Assembly: GCA_037440065.1 (NCBI GenBank)
Contig: JBBIUV010000015.1
Coordinates: 558,001 to 622,000, forward strand
Direction of reading: 5' to 3'
Source of the DNA: UBA1563 sp037440065
Lineage (GTDB): Bacteria > Bacteroidota > Ignavibacteria > Ignavibacteriales > Ignavibacteriaceae
Length of the DNA stretch: 64,000 nucleotides
The translations under genes and the position numbers were made by a program. The notes below the pieces were generated by a model that did no database searches, was not told the origin of the DNA, and worked only from the letters and a program-made list of their open reading frames with translations. This document shows, one piece after another, positions 8,141 through 17,056 of the stretch (positions are counted from its first letter, which is position 1; each line of letters begins with the position of its first letter).

Positions 8141-8878
8141 TCAAGGCATCAATCTATCTTTGAATCGCCTGCTCATCTGGAGTTTATCTCCATTTTTCAG
8201 AATAACAACATAATCTCCATGTGACCAGGGCTGCATTTCTTGTATCTGTTCGATGTTGACAATATAAGAGCGGTGAATCCTCACGAACATTTCCGGATTA
8301 AGAGATTCTTCCAGATTAGTCATAGTCTCTCTTAAAATATATTTCCCCTTTGTGGTATGGAGTTCGGCGTATTTTTCTGCTGAAGAAATGTAGAGAATAT
8401 CTTTCAAAGCGACGAAAAAATATTTGGCGCCAACATTAATTAAAATTCTATCTAGATATTTTTTTTCTTTTCGGATTTCATTTAGGAGAAATTGGAGTTC
8501 CCCCGACTTATTCTTTTTAATTTTTACTTCATCAAGCACTCGTGTAAAGGAGATTTCAAACCGTTCTTTGTCAAAAGGTTTTAAAAGATAATCAACGGCA
8601 TTCACATCAAAGGCATCAATAGCATATTGATCATATGCTGTTACAAATACCACCGGTGGCATATTCTCCGCACCGATTTCAGTGATGACTCCAAACCCGT
8701 CTTTCCCGGGCATCTGAATATCGAGAAAAACTATGTCCGGTTTTTCATTTTTTATTTTGTCTATCGCCTCTAAACCGTTTCCGGCTTCAAAAATTTGTTC
8801 GATTTCCTTTGCGTTATTTAAAAAAGAGATGATCTTTTTGCGAGCCGGTTGTTCATCGTCAACGATAAGTACTTTCAT
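8141..8878 (-). CDS. LytTR-family response regulator
   Basis: DNA-binding response regulator of the LytR/AlgR type. The N-terminal receiver domain (~1-120) shows the acidic pair in VDDEQPARK, phospho-acceptor Asp in IVFLDIQMPGKDGFG, Thr/Ala in VFVTAYDQYA and Lys in YLLKPFDKE. The C-terminal LytTR domain (~140-245) contains DILYISSAEKYAELHT and FVRIHRSYIVNI. Its start codon overlaps the stop codon of the kinase gene upstream (TAATG), so the two are translationally coupled and form a two-component system. The target genes and the signal cannot be inferred from the sequence. Confidence 0.93.
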   Translation of the reverse strand: MKVLIVDDEQPARKKIISFLNNAKEIEQIFEAGNGLEAIDKIKNEKPDIVFLDIQMPGKDGFGVITEIGAENMPPVVFVTAYDQYAIDAFDVNAVDYLLKPFDKERFEISFTRVLDEVKIKKNKSGELQFLLNEIRKEKKYLDRILINVGAKYFFVALKDILYISSAEKYAELHTTKGKYILRETMTNLEESLNPEMFVRIHRSYIVNIEQIQEMQPWSHGDYVVILKNGDKLQMSRRFKDRLMP

Positions 8879-10017
8879 TATTGTTGTTCCTCAACTTTGT
8901 AGGGAATTTCTATTGTAAGCAGCAAACCACCCTCTTTTCTATTTTGCCAGTTAAATTCAAAATCGTTTCCGTATAATTTTTCCAACCGTTCTGCGGTATT
9001 CGATAATCCTACACCGCTTGACATAGTTTCATCAAAATTTTTCTGCATACCGGGACCGTTATCTAATATTTCAATTAGAAGTTTTGTCTCAATTCTTTTT
9101 ATAGTTATTTCGATTTTTGTCCCCGACAAGTTTTCCATTCCATATTTAATCGAATTCTCAACTAAAGGTTGAAAAAGAAAATTTGGAACGACGGCATTTT
9201 CTATATCTTTATCCAGATGCAAGTCAATTGAAAGTTTATCTTTGAAACGGGCTTTCATAATATCGATATAGAGATGAAGGATTTCAATTTCCTTGGCAAG
9301 AACATTTTCCCCTTTGGATGAACTTTTTAATGTTATTCTTAAAAGATCGCTTAGGTTAGCAATCATTTTGTCGGCAGCTTGAATATCCTCGTACATGGTT
9401 GATGAAATCATATTTAGCGTATTAAAAAGAAAGTGAGGATTCAATTGCATCTTCAAAGTTTCAAGTCGTGCACGGGTAAGTTGTTCTTCCAGCTGAGCTG
9501 TCTTAAGATTTTGTTCTTCGTTTCTCTTGTTCATTTTATAGATCGTATAAACAATAAACACTATCCAAAAAATTATGAACTGTTTAAGATACTCCATCAC
9601 GATCCTGTAGGGGATATAACCGTAGTTATAATTCCCCAAATCAAGTACCGGGTAGATTATAGAACGAGTAATAAACATCAAGCCGGTATGTGTTAATCCG
9701 ACCACAATTGTTGCAAGAAGATAGAGAGGAATAAGTTTCAAGAAATTGTTTTTATTGAGAGGAAATTTTTTAAAGAATGCAAGGATTGCGGGAACTAACA
9801 ACCAAAAAGTATAAACACCTGTCAACTCGTCAATTAAAGGATAGATTGCTTTTGCCCAATCAGCCGGAGTTAATTCGTAATAACGGTCTGCAAGTTCAGC
9901 TGAAATATTAATAGAGGCACTCATCAGCGCCATTATTGTGGCGATAATGAAAACGGCAATAAAAAGTTTTGGTTTATTTCTTCCATCGAAAAGGTTCATA
10001 TGAATTCTCAGTTTCAA
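8878..10017 (-). CDS. LytS/YehU-type sensor histidine kinase
   Basis: Membrane sensor kinase that phosphorylates the adjacent LytTR regulator. The N-terminal ~165 residues carry about four transmembrane helices. A coiled-coil linker (KMNKRNEEQNLKTAQLEEQL) follows, then the His-kinase domain with phospho-acceptor His in LNPHFLFNTLNMISS (~residue 197). The ATPase domain shows the N-box NSIKYGME and G-box DNGPGMQ / GVGLSNTAERL. At 379 residues it has usual length for the family. The gene ends in a one-base overlap with the regulator. Confidence 0.93.
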   Translation of the reverse strand: MKLRIHMNLFDGRNKPKLFIAVFIIATIMALMSASINISAELADRYYELTPADWAKAIYPLIDELTGVYTFWLLVPAILAFFKKFPLNKNNFLKLIPLYLLATIVVGLTHTGLMFITRSIIYPVLDLGNYNYGYIPYRIVMEYLKQFIIFWIVFIVYTIYKMNKRNEEQNLKTAQLEEQLTRARLETLKMQLNPHFLFNTLNMISSTMYEDIQAADKMIANLSDLLRITLKSSSKGENVLAKEIEILHLYIDIMKARFKDKLSIDLHLDKDIENAVVPNFLFQPLVENSIKYGMENLSGTKIEITIKRIETKLLIEILDNGPGMQKNFDETMSSGVGLSNTAERLEKLYGNDFEFNWQNRKEGGLLLTIEIPYKVEEQQ

Positions 10018-10297
10018 TAATAATTTTTCTTTTCTCGCTGCAAATATCTCTAATTTCTTTTAAGTTAAAAACACATTGGGCATGAGTGGGATTCCGGACG
10101 GTATGAACGGGATAACAATTTAGAGACTTTTGGAAATATTTATCACCATTTTTACCACCCTTTTTATTTTGAGGCGGATTCTAACCTCTGGTATCCCTTT
10201 CACTCCACAAATTTCTCCTTTCATGACAAATCATCTGCAAGAGGGAACAGCGTATGATAATTTTACTATCGAAATTAATTATTAAAAAGGAACTACA

Positions 10298-11512
10298 ATG
10301 GAAACAAATCAAAGGCGTTACGATATAGATTGGCTGAGGGTAATAGCTTTCTATATACTCATATTTTTTCATGTGGGAATGGTTTTCGTTCCGTGGGATT
10401 TTCATCTTAAAAATAATGTTACTGTCGAATGGTTTGAAACTTGGATGGCGTTTTTACATCAATGGCGCCTGCCCTTACTGTTTATGATTTCCGGAATAGT
10501 TCTATATCATTCAATGGGAAAACGGATCGGTAAAAAATATTTTGGTGAACGAAGCAAACGATTATTAATTCCTCTTTTATTCGGGATGTTTGTAATCGTG
10601 CCTCCGCAAATTTATTATGATAGGTTATTTCATGGAATCAGCTTTGCTAATTATTGGGAATTTTGGAAAACTGTATTCAACTTTGTTCCGTATCCTTTAG
10701 GTGGATCACTTAGTTGGCATCATCTATGGTATGTACTCTATATTTTTGTTTATTCCGTAATCGCTTACCCGCTATTTAAATATTTGAGAAGTGAAAAATC
10801 TTTAGGATTAAAAAGTAAAATTGGTTCCTTTCTAAAAAAACATCCGTATACAATATATTTAATCACAATTCCATTCCTTTTCTTCTATTACACGCTTGCT
10901 CGAAAATTCCCTGAGACTCACGGGTTATTTGATGACTGGTATAACCATAGCATTTCATTTTCTTTATTCTTACTTGGTTTTTGCATCTCTGCAATAGATG
11001 GCTTTTGGGATGTGTTGGTCGCAAAGAGAAAACAGTCTTTGATGCAAGCAGTAATTCCTGCAATTCTATTGGGAGTATTTGTTTGGGGTCCAACATTTGA
11101 AATTGTTAATGAAGACGCTGATTGGTTCATTTACGTATACGGAATATTCAAAATGGTAATGATACCATCTTTGTTATACGCAGCTGTTGGTTATGGTAAA
11201 GTTTATCTGAATAAATCTAGTAAAATTCTTACTTATGCAAACGAATCGGTTTACCCGCTCTATATTTTACATCAATCGGTCGAATTGATTTTCGCTTACT
11301 ACATAATTCAATTGAATTGGGGAGTTACAGCAAAATTTTTCTTACTCGTCTTCGTTACGTTCGGAGTAAGTCTAGCGCTTTATGAACTTTTAATAAAACA
11401 CTTTACAATTACTCGTTTGTTGTTTGGAATGAAACCAAAACCGAGGATGATTAAAATCAATAGTACCAGAAGTGCCGACAGATTTGTGAGTGTTGAAAAG
11501 GAAAGTTATTAG
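10298..11512 (+). CDS. acyltransferase-3 family membrane protein
   Basis: Integral-membrane O-acyltransferase family protein (OpgC/OafA relatives) that transfers acetyl, succinyl or similar groups to surface glycans. It begins RRYDIDWLRVIAFYILIFFH, the diagnostic first helix with the D-W-L-R motif and catalytic-type His. About ten further hydrophobic helices follow, including SWHHLWYVLYIFVYSVIAYP and YPLYILHQSVE. At 404 residues it has family length. The start has an AAAAAGGAA ribosome binding site. It is a monocistronic plus-strand gene between a two-component operon and a convergent gene, separated from the latter by a strong terminator. The acyl donor and acceptor are unknown. Confidence 0.88.
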   Translation: METNQRRYDIDWLRVIAFYILIFFHVGMVFVPWDFHLKNNVTVEWFETWMAFLHQWRLPLLFMISGIVLYHSMGKRIGKKYFGERSKRLLIPLLFGMFVIVPPQIYYDRLFHGISFANYWEFWKTVFNFVPYPLGGSLSWHHLWYVLYIFVYSVIAYPLFKYLRSEKSLGLKSKIGSFLKKHPYTIYLITIPFLFFYYTLARKFPETHGLFDDWYNHSISFSLFLLGFCISAIDGFWDVLVAKRKQSLMQAVIPAILLGVFVWGPTFEIVNEDADWFIYVYGIFKMVMIPSLLYAAVGYGKVYLNKSSKILTYANESVYPLYILHQSVELIFAYYIIQLNWGVTAKFFLLVFVTFGVSLALYELLIKHFTITRLLFGMKPKPRMIKINSTRSADRFVSVEKESY

Positions 11513-11526
11513 TCAATGTTAAAAAA

Positions 11527-11563
11527 TACTCAATGCGGATATTAGATTAATCCGCATTGAGTA
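11527..11563. terminator. bidirectional terminator between convergent genes
   Basis: A perfect 13-bp stem (TACTCAATGCGGA / TCCGCATTGAGTA) with an 11-nt loop lies between the acyltransferase gene and the convergent secreted-protein gene. On the minus strand it is followed by TTTTTT. On the plus strand it is followed by TCATATGTTTTT, so it can serve both transcripts. Confidence 0.85.
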
Positions 11564-11573
11564 TCATATGTTT

Positions 11574-12176
11574 TTAGTCGTTATCTTTTTTCTCTTTTTT
11601 GATGATGATCTTTTTCATTTTCTTTCCTTTCCCATCTTTTTCGTCCCAAATTTTTGTGTCACATCCTTCTTTTTTCAACGTCTCAAGAAATTTGTCGGCG
11701 TCTTTTCCTTCATACGTTTTAACATCATCTTTTCCATCTTTTGTACTGGTAACGGTTACTTTTTTTACACCGTTTTCTTCGGAAACGATCACTTTCTTTT
11801 TCATCTTTATTACGTCATCGTTACCATCGTTCAGCATAAAAACATCTGTAGAATCTCCTTCTCCAACGAATTTCAATATTTTAACAGCATCCAAATCACC
11901 TTCACAGCATCCTTCCGTTAAATCCATATCGTTCCCATCAACCACTACTTTGATTGTCTTTTCTTTTTTTTGTTTTAGATTTTTTAATAATGATTTTGCA
12001 TCATCACCTTCAAAAACTACATCACCGGATGCGGTTGAAATTGTTATTTTTTTTACTTCACTTTTTATTCCAGCTAATTTTTCTTTTACTGAAGTCTGAG
12101 CAACCAATGTTGTTGCTGCAAAAAGGAGAAACAGAACTACACTCGCAAACACCAGAGATCTTTGATTCGTTTTCAT
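11574..12176 (-). CDS. secreted charged protein of unknown function, divergent to a two-component system
   Basis: The family is not recognised. The 200-residue product has a clear signal peptide (to about residue 26, ending LVAQ). The mature part is dominated by Lys, Asp, Glu, Gly and Val and reads as two related halves of short beta-strands: KKITISTASGDVVFEGDDAK with SLLKNLKQ, and KKVTVTSTKDGKDDVKTYEG with ADKFLETLKK. A GCCEGD motif with paired Cys and a later single Cys lie between them. The C-terminus is a Lys-rich tail. It is transcribed divergently from the OmpR-type kinase/regulator pair across a block of TGTTAA repeats, which suggests it belongs to that system's regulon, perhaps as an envelope-stress or signal-modulating protein (inference). 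Confidence 0.7.
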   Translation of the reverse strand: MKTNQRSLVFASVVLFLLFAATTLVAQTSVKEKLAGIKSEVKKITISTASGDVVFEGDDAKSLLKNLKQKKEKTIKVVVDGNDMDLTEGCCEGDLDAVKILKFVGEGDSTDVFMLNDGNDDVIKMKKKVIVSEENGVKKVTVTSTKDGKDDVKTYEGKDADKFLETLKKEGCDTKIWDEKDGKGKKMKKIIIKKEKKDND

Positions 12177-12211
12177 GTAAATATTCCTTTTATTTGTTTG
12201 AATTTCTGAAG

Positions 12212-12219
12212 CAAATTTA
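12212..12219 (-). promoter_or_regulatory. candidate -7 element of the secreted-protein gene
   Basis: TAAATTTG on the minus strand fits TAnnTTTG. It would start a transcript with a ~28-nt leader carrying AAAAGGAAT before ATG 12176. Its -33 position falls at the edge of the TGTTAA repeat block, and there is no TTG there. Confidence 0.5.
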
Positions 12220-12240
12220 ATGAGAGTTGAAATGAAATTT

Positions 12241-12277
12241 TGTTAACCATATGTTAAATAATGTTAAGAAATGTTAA
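12241..12277. promoter_or_regulatory. four phased TGTTAA direct repeats, probable response-regulator operator
   Basis: TGTTAA occurs at 12241, 12252, 12262 and 12272, so spacing is 11, 10 and 10 bp, about one helical turn. Phased hexamer repeats of this kind are typical binding sites of OmpR/PhoB-family regulators. The block lies between two divergent TAnnTTTG elements that both lack a -33 TTG. This is the layout of an activator-dependent bidirectional promoter. The natural candidate activator is the OmpR-type regulator encoded at 13851. Confidence 0.65.
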
Positions 12278-12304
12278 AATCGAGAAAAAGAAGAGAGAAA
12301 AAGT

Positions 12305-12312
12305 TAATTTTG
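12305..12312 (+). promoter_or_regulatory. candidate -7 element of the histidine kinase gene
   Basis: TAATTTTG fits TAnnTTTG and would place transcription start at or next to ATG 12317, implying a leaderless or nearly leaderless message. The TGTTAA block ends 27 bp upstream, and no -33 TTG is present. Confidence 0.45.
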
Positions 12313-12316
12313 AAGT

Positions 12317-13858
12317 ATGAAAAACAGCCGATTAAAAATTATTATTTTATTAATCTCTTTGGCAATGATCTGTTTAATCTTTGTGCAAGGATATTGGATA
12401 GTTAATGCCATCAATATTGAAGAAGAAAGATTTGGCAATAATGTTAGAGAAGCACTGGAAGATGTTGTGAAAAGTGTAGAGAAGGAAGAGACTGCGAGAA
12501 TTGTAATAAAGAGTCTTTCTGATTCATCTAAAAATGTTTTTGTCATAAAAGATTCTGTTACGGTGAAGAAGAAAAAATTTGAATGGAATGAGAACTTTGT
12601 AAAGATGCCGACCAACCGAATGTTGAGTATCATTACCGAAAAATGCGATTCGAATAACTCGGTAAAAGTAATTACGTATGATAGCTTGGTTCAAACGATG
12701 TCTTCAAACCGGAAAACAATAAAAATATCACGTGATTCAATTTTTCTTAAAAAAACTGAGCTTGTAAGAAATGTGGTGGAGGAATTAACCTCGGGGAAAG
12801 AATTGCTAAGGATTAGTGAAAGAATTCGTAAGAATCAAATTGATTCGCTTTTGTGGAATAAGTTCAGTGAAAAAGGAATACGGATTCCTTACTTTTTTAC
12901 GGTTAGAACGGTTAATAACGATAGGATAATTTTTTCTAATATCCTTGATACAGCAAAAACTCCTTTAACAAATTCATATAAAATTATTCTTTTCCCGGGC
13001 GATATTTTTGCCCAACGCGGATATCTTTCTGTCTCATTCCCTGAGCAGACAAGTTTTGTTATAAAAAATATTTCATTCATGCTTGGAATTTCTGCACTTG
13101 TTCTTATAATTATTGTATTTCTCTTTTACAAAACCGTGCAACTTCTCATTAAGCAAAAAAATCTTGCTGATATCAGAAGTGATTTGATAAACAACATAAC
13201 TCACGAATTTAAAACTCCACTCGCAACCGTATCGCTAGCGTGTGAAGCTTTGGTTGATCCTCAATTGATGGAAAAGAAAGAATCGTTCTTAAAATATGTC
13301 GGTATTATCAGAGATGAAAATATTCGGTTGCAGTCCATGGTTGAGAATGTGCTAAACACTTCTTTGTTTGAAAACGGGGGATTGATTCTAGAAAAAACAG
13401 AAATAGATTTTCACCAATTGATCCATGAATTGCTTGATTCATTTGAAATGAAAATTACCGAAGCAAGGGGCAATATCACGGTAGAACTTGGAGCAACAAG
13501 GTTTTTGATTCTTGGAGATAACTTGTACTTAAGAAATGCAATTGGAAATTTGATAGATAATGCTCTGAAATACTCAGACAAAAATCCGGTTATTAAGATA
13601 AAAACATACAACACTGGAAATAAATTTGTCCTGGAGATAGAAGATCAAGGAATCGGAATACCTAAGCACCATCTTAACAAGATATTCGAAACATTTTATC
13701 GTGTCCCCACTGGAAATATTCACAATGTTAAAGGGTACGGCATCGGATTAAGTTATACAAAAAAAGTAGTCACATTGCACAATGGTGAGATTAGCGTAGA
13801 GTCTAAACTGGGCAAAGGCTCAATCTTTAAAATTGAATTCACACTCAGCCATGGATAA
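12317..13858 (+). CDS. sensor histidine kinase, HisKA type
   Basis: Membrane sensor kinase partnered with the following OmpR-type regulator. One N-terminal transmembrane helix (~residues 5-28) is followed by a ~220-residue periplasmic sensor region rich in charged residues. A second helix lies near residues 250-275 (ISFMLGISALVLIIIVFLFY). The cytoplasmic part has the HisKA box with His in NNITHEFKTPLATV, N-box GNLIDNALKYSD, G1 box EDQGIGIPK, and a G2 box in KGYGIGLSYTKKV. Length is 513. Its stop codon overlaps the regulator start. It is divergent from the secreted charged protein, across the TGTTAA repeats. Confidence 0.93.
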   Translation: MKNSRLKIIILLISLAMICLIFVQGYWIVNAINIEEERFGNNVREALEDVVKSVEKEETARIVIKSLSDSSKNVFVIKDSVTVKKKKFEWNENFVKMPTNRMLSIITEKCDSNNSVKVITYDSLVQTMSSNRKTIKISRDSIFLKKTELVRNVVEELTSGKELLRISERIRKNQIDSLLWNKFSEKGIRIPYFFTVRTVNNDRIIFSNILDTAKTPLTNSYKIILFPGDIFAQRGYLSVSFPEQTSFVIKNISFMLGISALVLIIIVFLFYKTVQLLIKQKNLADIRSDLINNITHEFKTPLATVSLACEALVDPQLMEKKESFLKYVGIIRDENIRLQSMVENVLNTSLFENGGLILEKTEIDFHQLIHELLDSFEMKITEARGNITVELGATRFLILGDNLYLRNAIGNLIDNALKYSDKNPVIKIKTYNTGNKFVLEIEDQGIGIPKHHLNKIFETFYRVPTGNIHNVKGYGIGLSYTKKVVTLHNGEISVESKLGKGSIFKIEFTLSHG

Positions 13859-14543
13859 AATTAAAATCCTCTTTGCGGAAGATGATCCGAATTTGGGATC
13901 GATTTTAAATGACTTTTTAGAAGTAAAAGGATATGAGGTGACTTACTGCAAAGATGGGGATGAAGTTCTATCTGCTTTTTCGAAAGATACGTATGACCTT
14001 TGTGTTTTAGATGTAATGATGCCTAAATTAGACGGATTTACTGCCGCACGCGAATTGAGGAAAACCGATCAAAATGTGCCGATAATTTTTTTGACTGCCA
14101 AATCACTTCAGGCTGATAAGTTGGAAGGTCTAAAAATCGGAGCTGATGATTACATCACCAAACCTTTTAATAGTGAAGAACTTTTTCTTCGCATCCAAAA
14201 TATTCTAAAAAGAACGCAGGGACAAATAAGAAGAGAAGAATCTCGTTCGATTTACTCTATTGGAGGTTATCAATTTGATTTTAATAGAAGGTTACTGACC
14301 TTCAAAGCAAAAACACAAAAACTTACTTCGCGTGAAGCATCACTTTTAAAACTCTTATGCGACAATAAGAATGAGATTTTATCCCGCTCTAAGGCATTAA
14401 AAGAAATATGGAAAGATGATAATTATTTTACCTCCCGCAGCATGGATGTTTTTATAACAAAACTCCGATCTTACTTAAGGGAAGATCCAAGAGTAGAAAT
14501 TGTTAACATTCACGGAACCGGTTTTAAACTTACCGGGTACTAA
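13851..14543 (+). CDS. OmpR/PhoB-family response regulator
   Basis: Transcription factor activated by the upstream kinase. The receiver domain (~1-120) has FAEDDPNLG, phospho-Asp in CVLDVMMPKLDG, FLTAKS and DYITKPFNSEEL. The C-terminal winged helix (~130-230) contains KLTSREASLLKLLCDN and TSRSMDVFITKLRSYLRED, typical of the trans_reg_C fold. ATG 13851 (MDKIKILFAEDD) lies inside the end of the kinase gene with an 8-nt overlap, so translation is coupled. An in-frame ATG at 13833 would add six unrelated residues and is less likely. It probably binds the TGTTAA repeats at 12241-12277 (inference from family and location). Confidence 0.93.
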   Translation: MDKIKILFAEDDPNLGSILNDFLEVKGYEVTYCKDGDEVLSAFSKDTYDLCVLDVMMPKLDGFTAARELRKTDQNVPIIFLTAKSLQADKLEGLKIGADDYITKPFNSEELFLRIQNILKRTQGQIRREESRSIYSIGGYQFDFNRRLLTFKAKTQKLTSREASLLKLLCDNKNEILSRSKALKEIWKDDNYFTSRSMDVFITKLRSYLREDPRVEIVNIHGTGFKLTGY

Positions 14544-14555
14544 ACAGATATTCTT

Positions 14556-15980
14556 TCACCAAACAAATGTTGCAACCGCTCCTGCTTTCAACGTAACACC
14601 CGTCGTATTATTTCCCGCGATCAGTTTAAATATCTGAAGTGTTCCGCTATCATTTAAAACGATCATTACTTTCTTCCCGTCCGGAGTTTTGAAAGCAACA
14701 TTTGGTAAGGTGGTGGACGATGTTGATCCGATTCGAACTGATCCCGGACGAACAAATTTTGAAGCGTGAGCAATAATATAATATGCCGGATTCCTTGTAA
14801 TCTGGTTTCCATCAAGAGTAATTGCTCCAAGGCATTGTGTGCATCCTCCATCTGTGTGAGGATTCTCATCTGGATCTGAAGCAAGATTCCATTCAATTAC
14901 ATTTTTACACCAATTTTTTGATCCGCCAATAATTAAATTCTTTAAATGCCAATTAAGATCATTCGCCAAATTACCGGGAGCTCCAACCCACATTTCAGTA
15001 AAGTATAAATCTTTATCTGGATGTGCGGTTTTAACTTTTGCAAGATCATCAATCGTTCCACCATACAAGTGAAAAGCTGAACCGGCAACATATTTTTTAG
15101 CATCGGGATCATTCATCACAGTTATGGGATAAATTGTCTGGTCTGCATTGTGATCATAAATAATGATCTTTGTGGTGATGTTATTCGATTTAAAATTCGG
15201 GCCCAAATAATTTTTTATGAATAGCGCTTGTTCCGTCGCAGTCATAATCATACTTGGATTATTACCGCCGTAGAGGGGTTCATTTTGAATGGTGATAGCA
15301 TCAATTGGAATTCCTGCTGCTTGCATTCCTTGAATATATTTAACAAAATATTTTGCATAGGCTGCATAGTATTGTGATTTCAAACTTCCGCCGATGGAAG
15401 AATTTTTTGTTTTCATCCAAACAGGAGCAGTCCACGGTGAACCAAGAATTTTTATGTTCGGATTGATTGTCAGAATTTGCTTCAGTACCGGAATTAAATC
15501 TTTCTGCTCCGGCTCCAAACTGAATTGTGCCATTGCAGTATCAATTTGTCCGTAAGGAAGGTCATCATAAGTAAAAACGCGGTCACTTAAATCTGATGCC
15601 CCAATACTTATACGTAAATAACTTATGCCAATATTCCTTCCATCAGTAGCAAATAATTCTTTTAACAACGCATTTTTTTCAGCGGTTCCCATTTTATTTA
15701 TAAGTATTGCACTGCCTCCGGTGAGAGCACAGCCAAATCCATCCATTGATTGATAAGTTTGCGATTCGAAAACTTCCAATACCGGCGTGTTTCCGCTGAT
15801 GGTGGTTTGAGAAGCATTTTGACTTTGGAAAAGAGCTGTTCCATCAGGATTAGTAAGCCAAAATTCAACCGCAGTAGTTGAGGTTGAATCATTTTTTTGA
15901 GCTTCCGGATTTGTTGCACAAGAGACAAAAGCCGAAAGTATAAAAATGAAGAGTAAGTATTTTTTTGAGTTCTTAATCAT
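14556..15980 (-). CDS. glycoside hydrolase family 30 lipoprotein
   Basis: Exported retaining glycosidase of the GH30 group, with glucosylceramidase, beta-1,6-glucanase or xylanase-type activities known in the family. The N-terminus is a lipoprotein signal (LSAFVSC, Cys at ~21). The (beta/alpha)8 barrel begins YQSMDGFGCALTGGSAIL. The acid/base Glu lies in AITIQNEPLYGG, and the nucleophile Glu in DLYFTEMWVGAPG. ILGSPWTAPVWMKT is another family hallmark. The last ~75 residues form the beta-sandwich side domain (VAFKTPDGKKVMIVLND). At 474 residues it is complete. The gene is convergent with the response regulator, with only 12 bp between them. The substrate cannot be decided here. Confidence 0.9.
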   Translation of the reverse strand: MIKNSKKYLLFIFILSAFVSCATNPEAQKNDSTSTTAVEFWLTNPDGTALFQSQNASQTTISGNTPVLEVFESQTYQSMDGFGCALTGGSAILINKMGTAEKNALLKELFATDGRNIGISYLRISIGASDLSDRVFTYDDLPYGQIDTAMAQFSLEPEQKDLIPVLKQILTINPNIKILGSPWTAPVWMKTKNSSIGGSLKSQYYAAYAKYFVKYIQGMQAAGIPIDAITIQNEPLYGGNNPSMIMTATEQALFIKNYLGPNFKSNNITTKIIIYDHNADQTIYPITVMNDPDAKKYVAGSAFHLYGGTIDDLAKVKTAHPDKDLYFTEMWVGAPGNLANDLNWHLKNLIIGGSKNWCKNVIEWNLASDPDENPHTDGGCTQCLGAITLDGNQITRNPAYYIIAHASKFVRPGSVRIGSTSSTTLPNVAFKTPDGKKVMIVLNDSGTLQIFKLIAGNNTTGVTLKAGAVATFVW

Positions 15981-16143
15981 CTGAAATCCTTTTTAAGTAC
16001 CAAGTGATAACTTTGTTCTGAGAAAAAAATGTATAATCCTTTAATAATTTAACCAATTAGTACTCCTTAAAAAAGGGGGTTAAACATTCTGAGTGTGGTT
16101 GTGATTATTCCGAAAACTGTGCTGCGAAATAATGTTAAAAAAA

Positions 16144-17022
16144 TTAATCTTTCAGAATTAGCACTGCGCCAAGGAGAATGAAGAGTACCGCAATTATCTT
16201 CTTCAATAAATTTGAATCTTTAAATATTTTTCCCCCTATAACCGTTGCCCACAAAACGGAAGTTCGCTTTACAGCTAATGTTAATGCTACCGAGGCTAGA
16301 CTGATTGAAACCACTTGCGTATAACGATATCCGATTGTAAATAAAGAGATCAAAGCAATCAAGCCAAGATCTTTTTTATGAAAAGTGTCGAAAACTTCTT
16401 CTCTATTATTTTTGTAAGAATAAAATATTACTGTGAAAAGAAGTGCAAAAAAGAGATGCTGAAATGCGGTTAAGGAAATTGGAGAAAGATTCATCTCTAC
16501 AAGAAGAAGTTTATCCATTATTGACGACGCTGTGAAAAGAAATAATGCCGCTAAAATATAACGATGATACTTTGATTTGAAGAAGACATTAAGCGGGAAA
16601 AGAATTTCTTTTAAATTTTTACTTTCTAAAATGTATGTCCCGGTAATAAGAGAAATTAATCCGACAATTTCAGCCGTCTGCAACGATTCACCCAGAAGGA
16701 GAAAGGCAAAGATAGCTACAAAGCCGGGAGTTAAGGCAAGCAAGGGAAGTGCATTACTGATTTGCAAATTTTTAAGGGAAGTCATAACACATAAAAAAGC
16801 AGCCACACCTATTACAGATTTCAAAAAAAGAATGGAGAGGTTCGAAGGATTAACCGTTGTGTAGTTAATCATGAAAAAAAAAGGGATCGAAAAAATTAAA
16901 TTTACAAGTGCAAGCACAAAGGAAAAGTCAAGTGGGCTGCGATTAAATAACACTTTCTTTTGCGTTATTGCCGCGAACGAAGAAAATAAAGAGGAAATAA
17001 AAGCAACGATAAACCAGGTCAT
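16144..17022 (-). CDS. EamA/DMT superfamily transporter
   Basis: Ten-helix inner-membrane permease made of two EamA repeats (~1-130 and ~150-290). Helices are evident throughout, with family-like segments ALPLLALTPGFVAIFAFLLL and GESLQTAEIVGLISLITGTY. At 292 residues it has typical length. It starts 34 bp downstream of the TonB receptor stop on the same strand, so the two may be co-transcribed. This would be compatible with outer- and inner-membrane steps for one solute, but the substrate is unknown and DMT proteins are diverse exporters and importers. Confidence 0.85.
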   Translation of the reverse strand: MTWFIVAFISSLFSSFAAITQKKVLFNRSPLDFSFVLALVNLIFSIPFFFMINYTTVNPSNLSILFLKSVIGVAAFLCVMTSLKNLQISNALPLLALTPGFVAIFAFLLLGESLQTAEIVGLISLITGTYILESKNLKEILFPLNVFFKSKYHRYILAALFLFTASSIMDKLLLVEMNLSPISLTAFQHLFFALLFTVIFYSYKNNREEVFDTFHKKDLGLIALISLFTIGYRYTQVVSISLASVALTLAVKRTSVLWATVIGGKIFKDSNLLKKIIAVLFILLGAVLILKD

Positions 17023-17056
17023 AGGCGAATAAAATATCTTTATAAATGTTTCAACT

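Noticed and set aside
11599..12099. Long plus-strand frame antisense to the secreted charged protein gene.
   Set aside because: It is Ser/Phe-rich, as expected from the reverse of a Lys/Glu/Asp-rich gene, with no start signal; it is a shadow.
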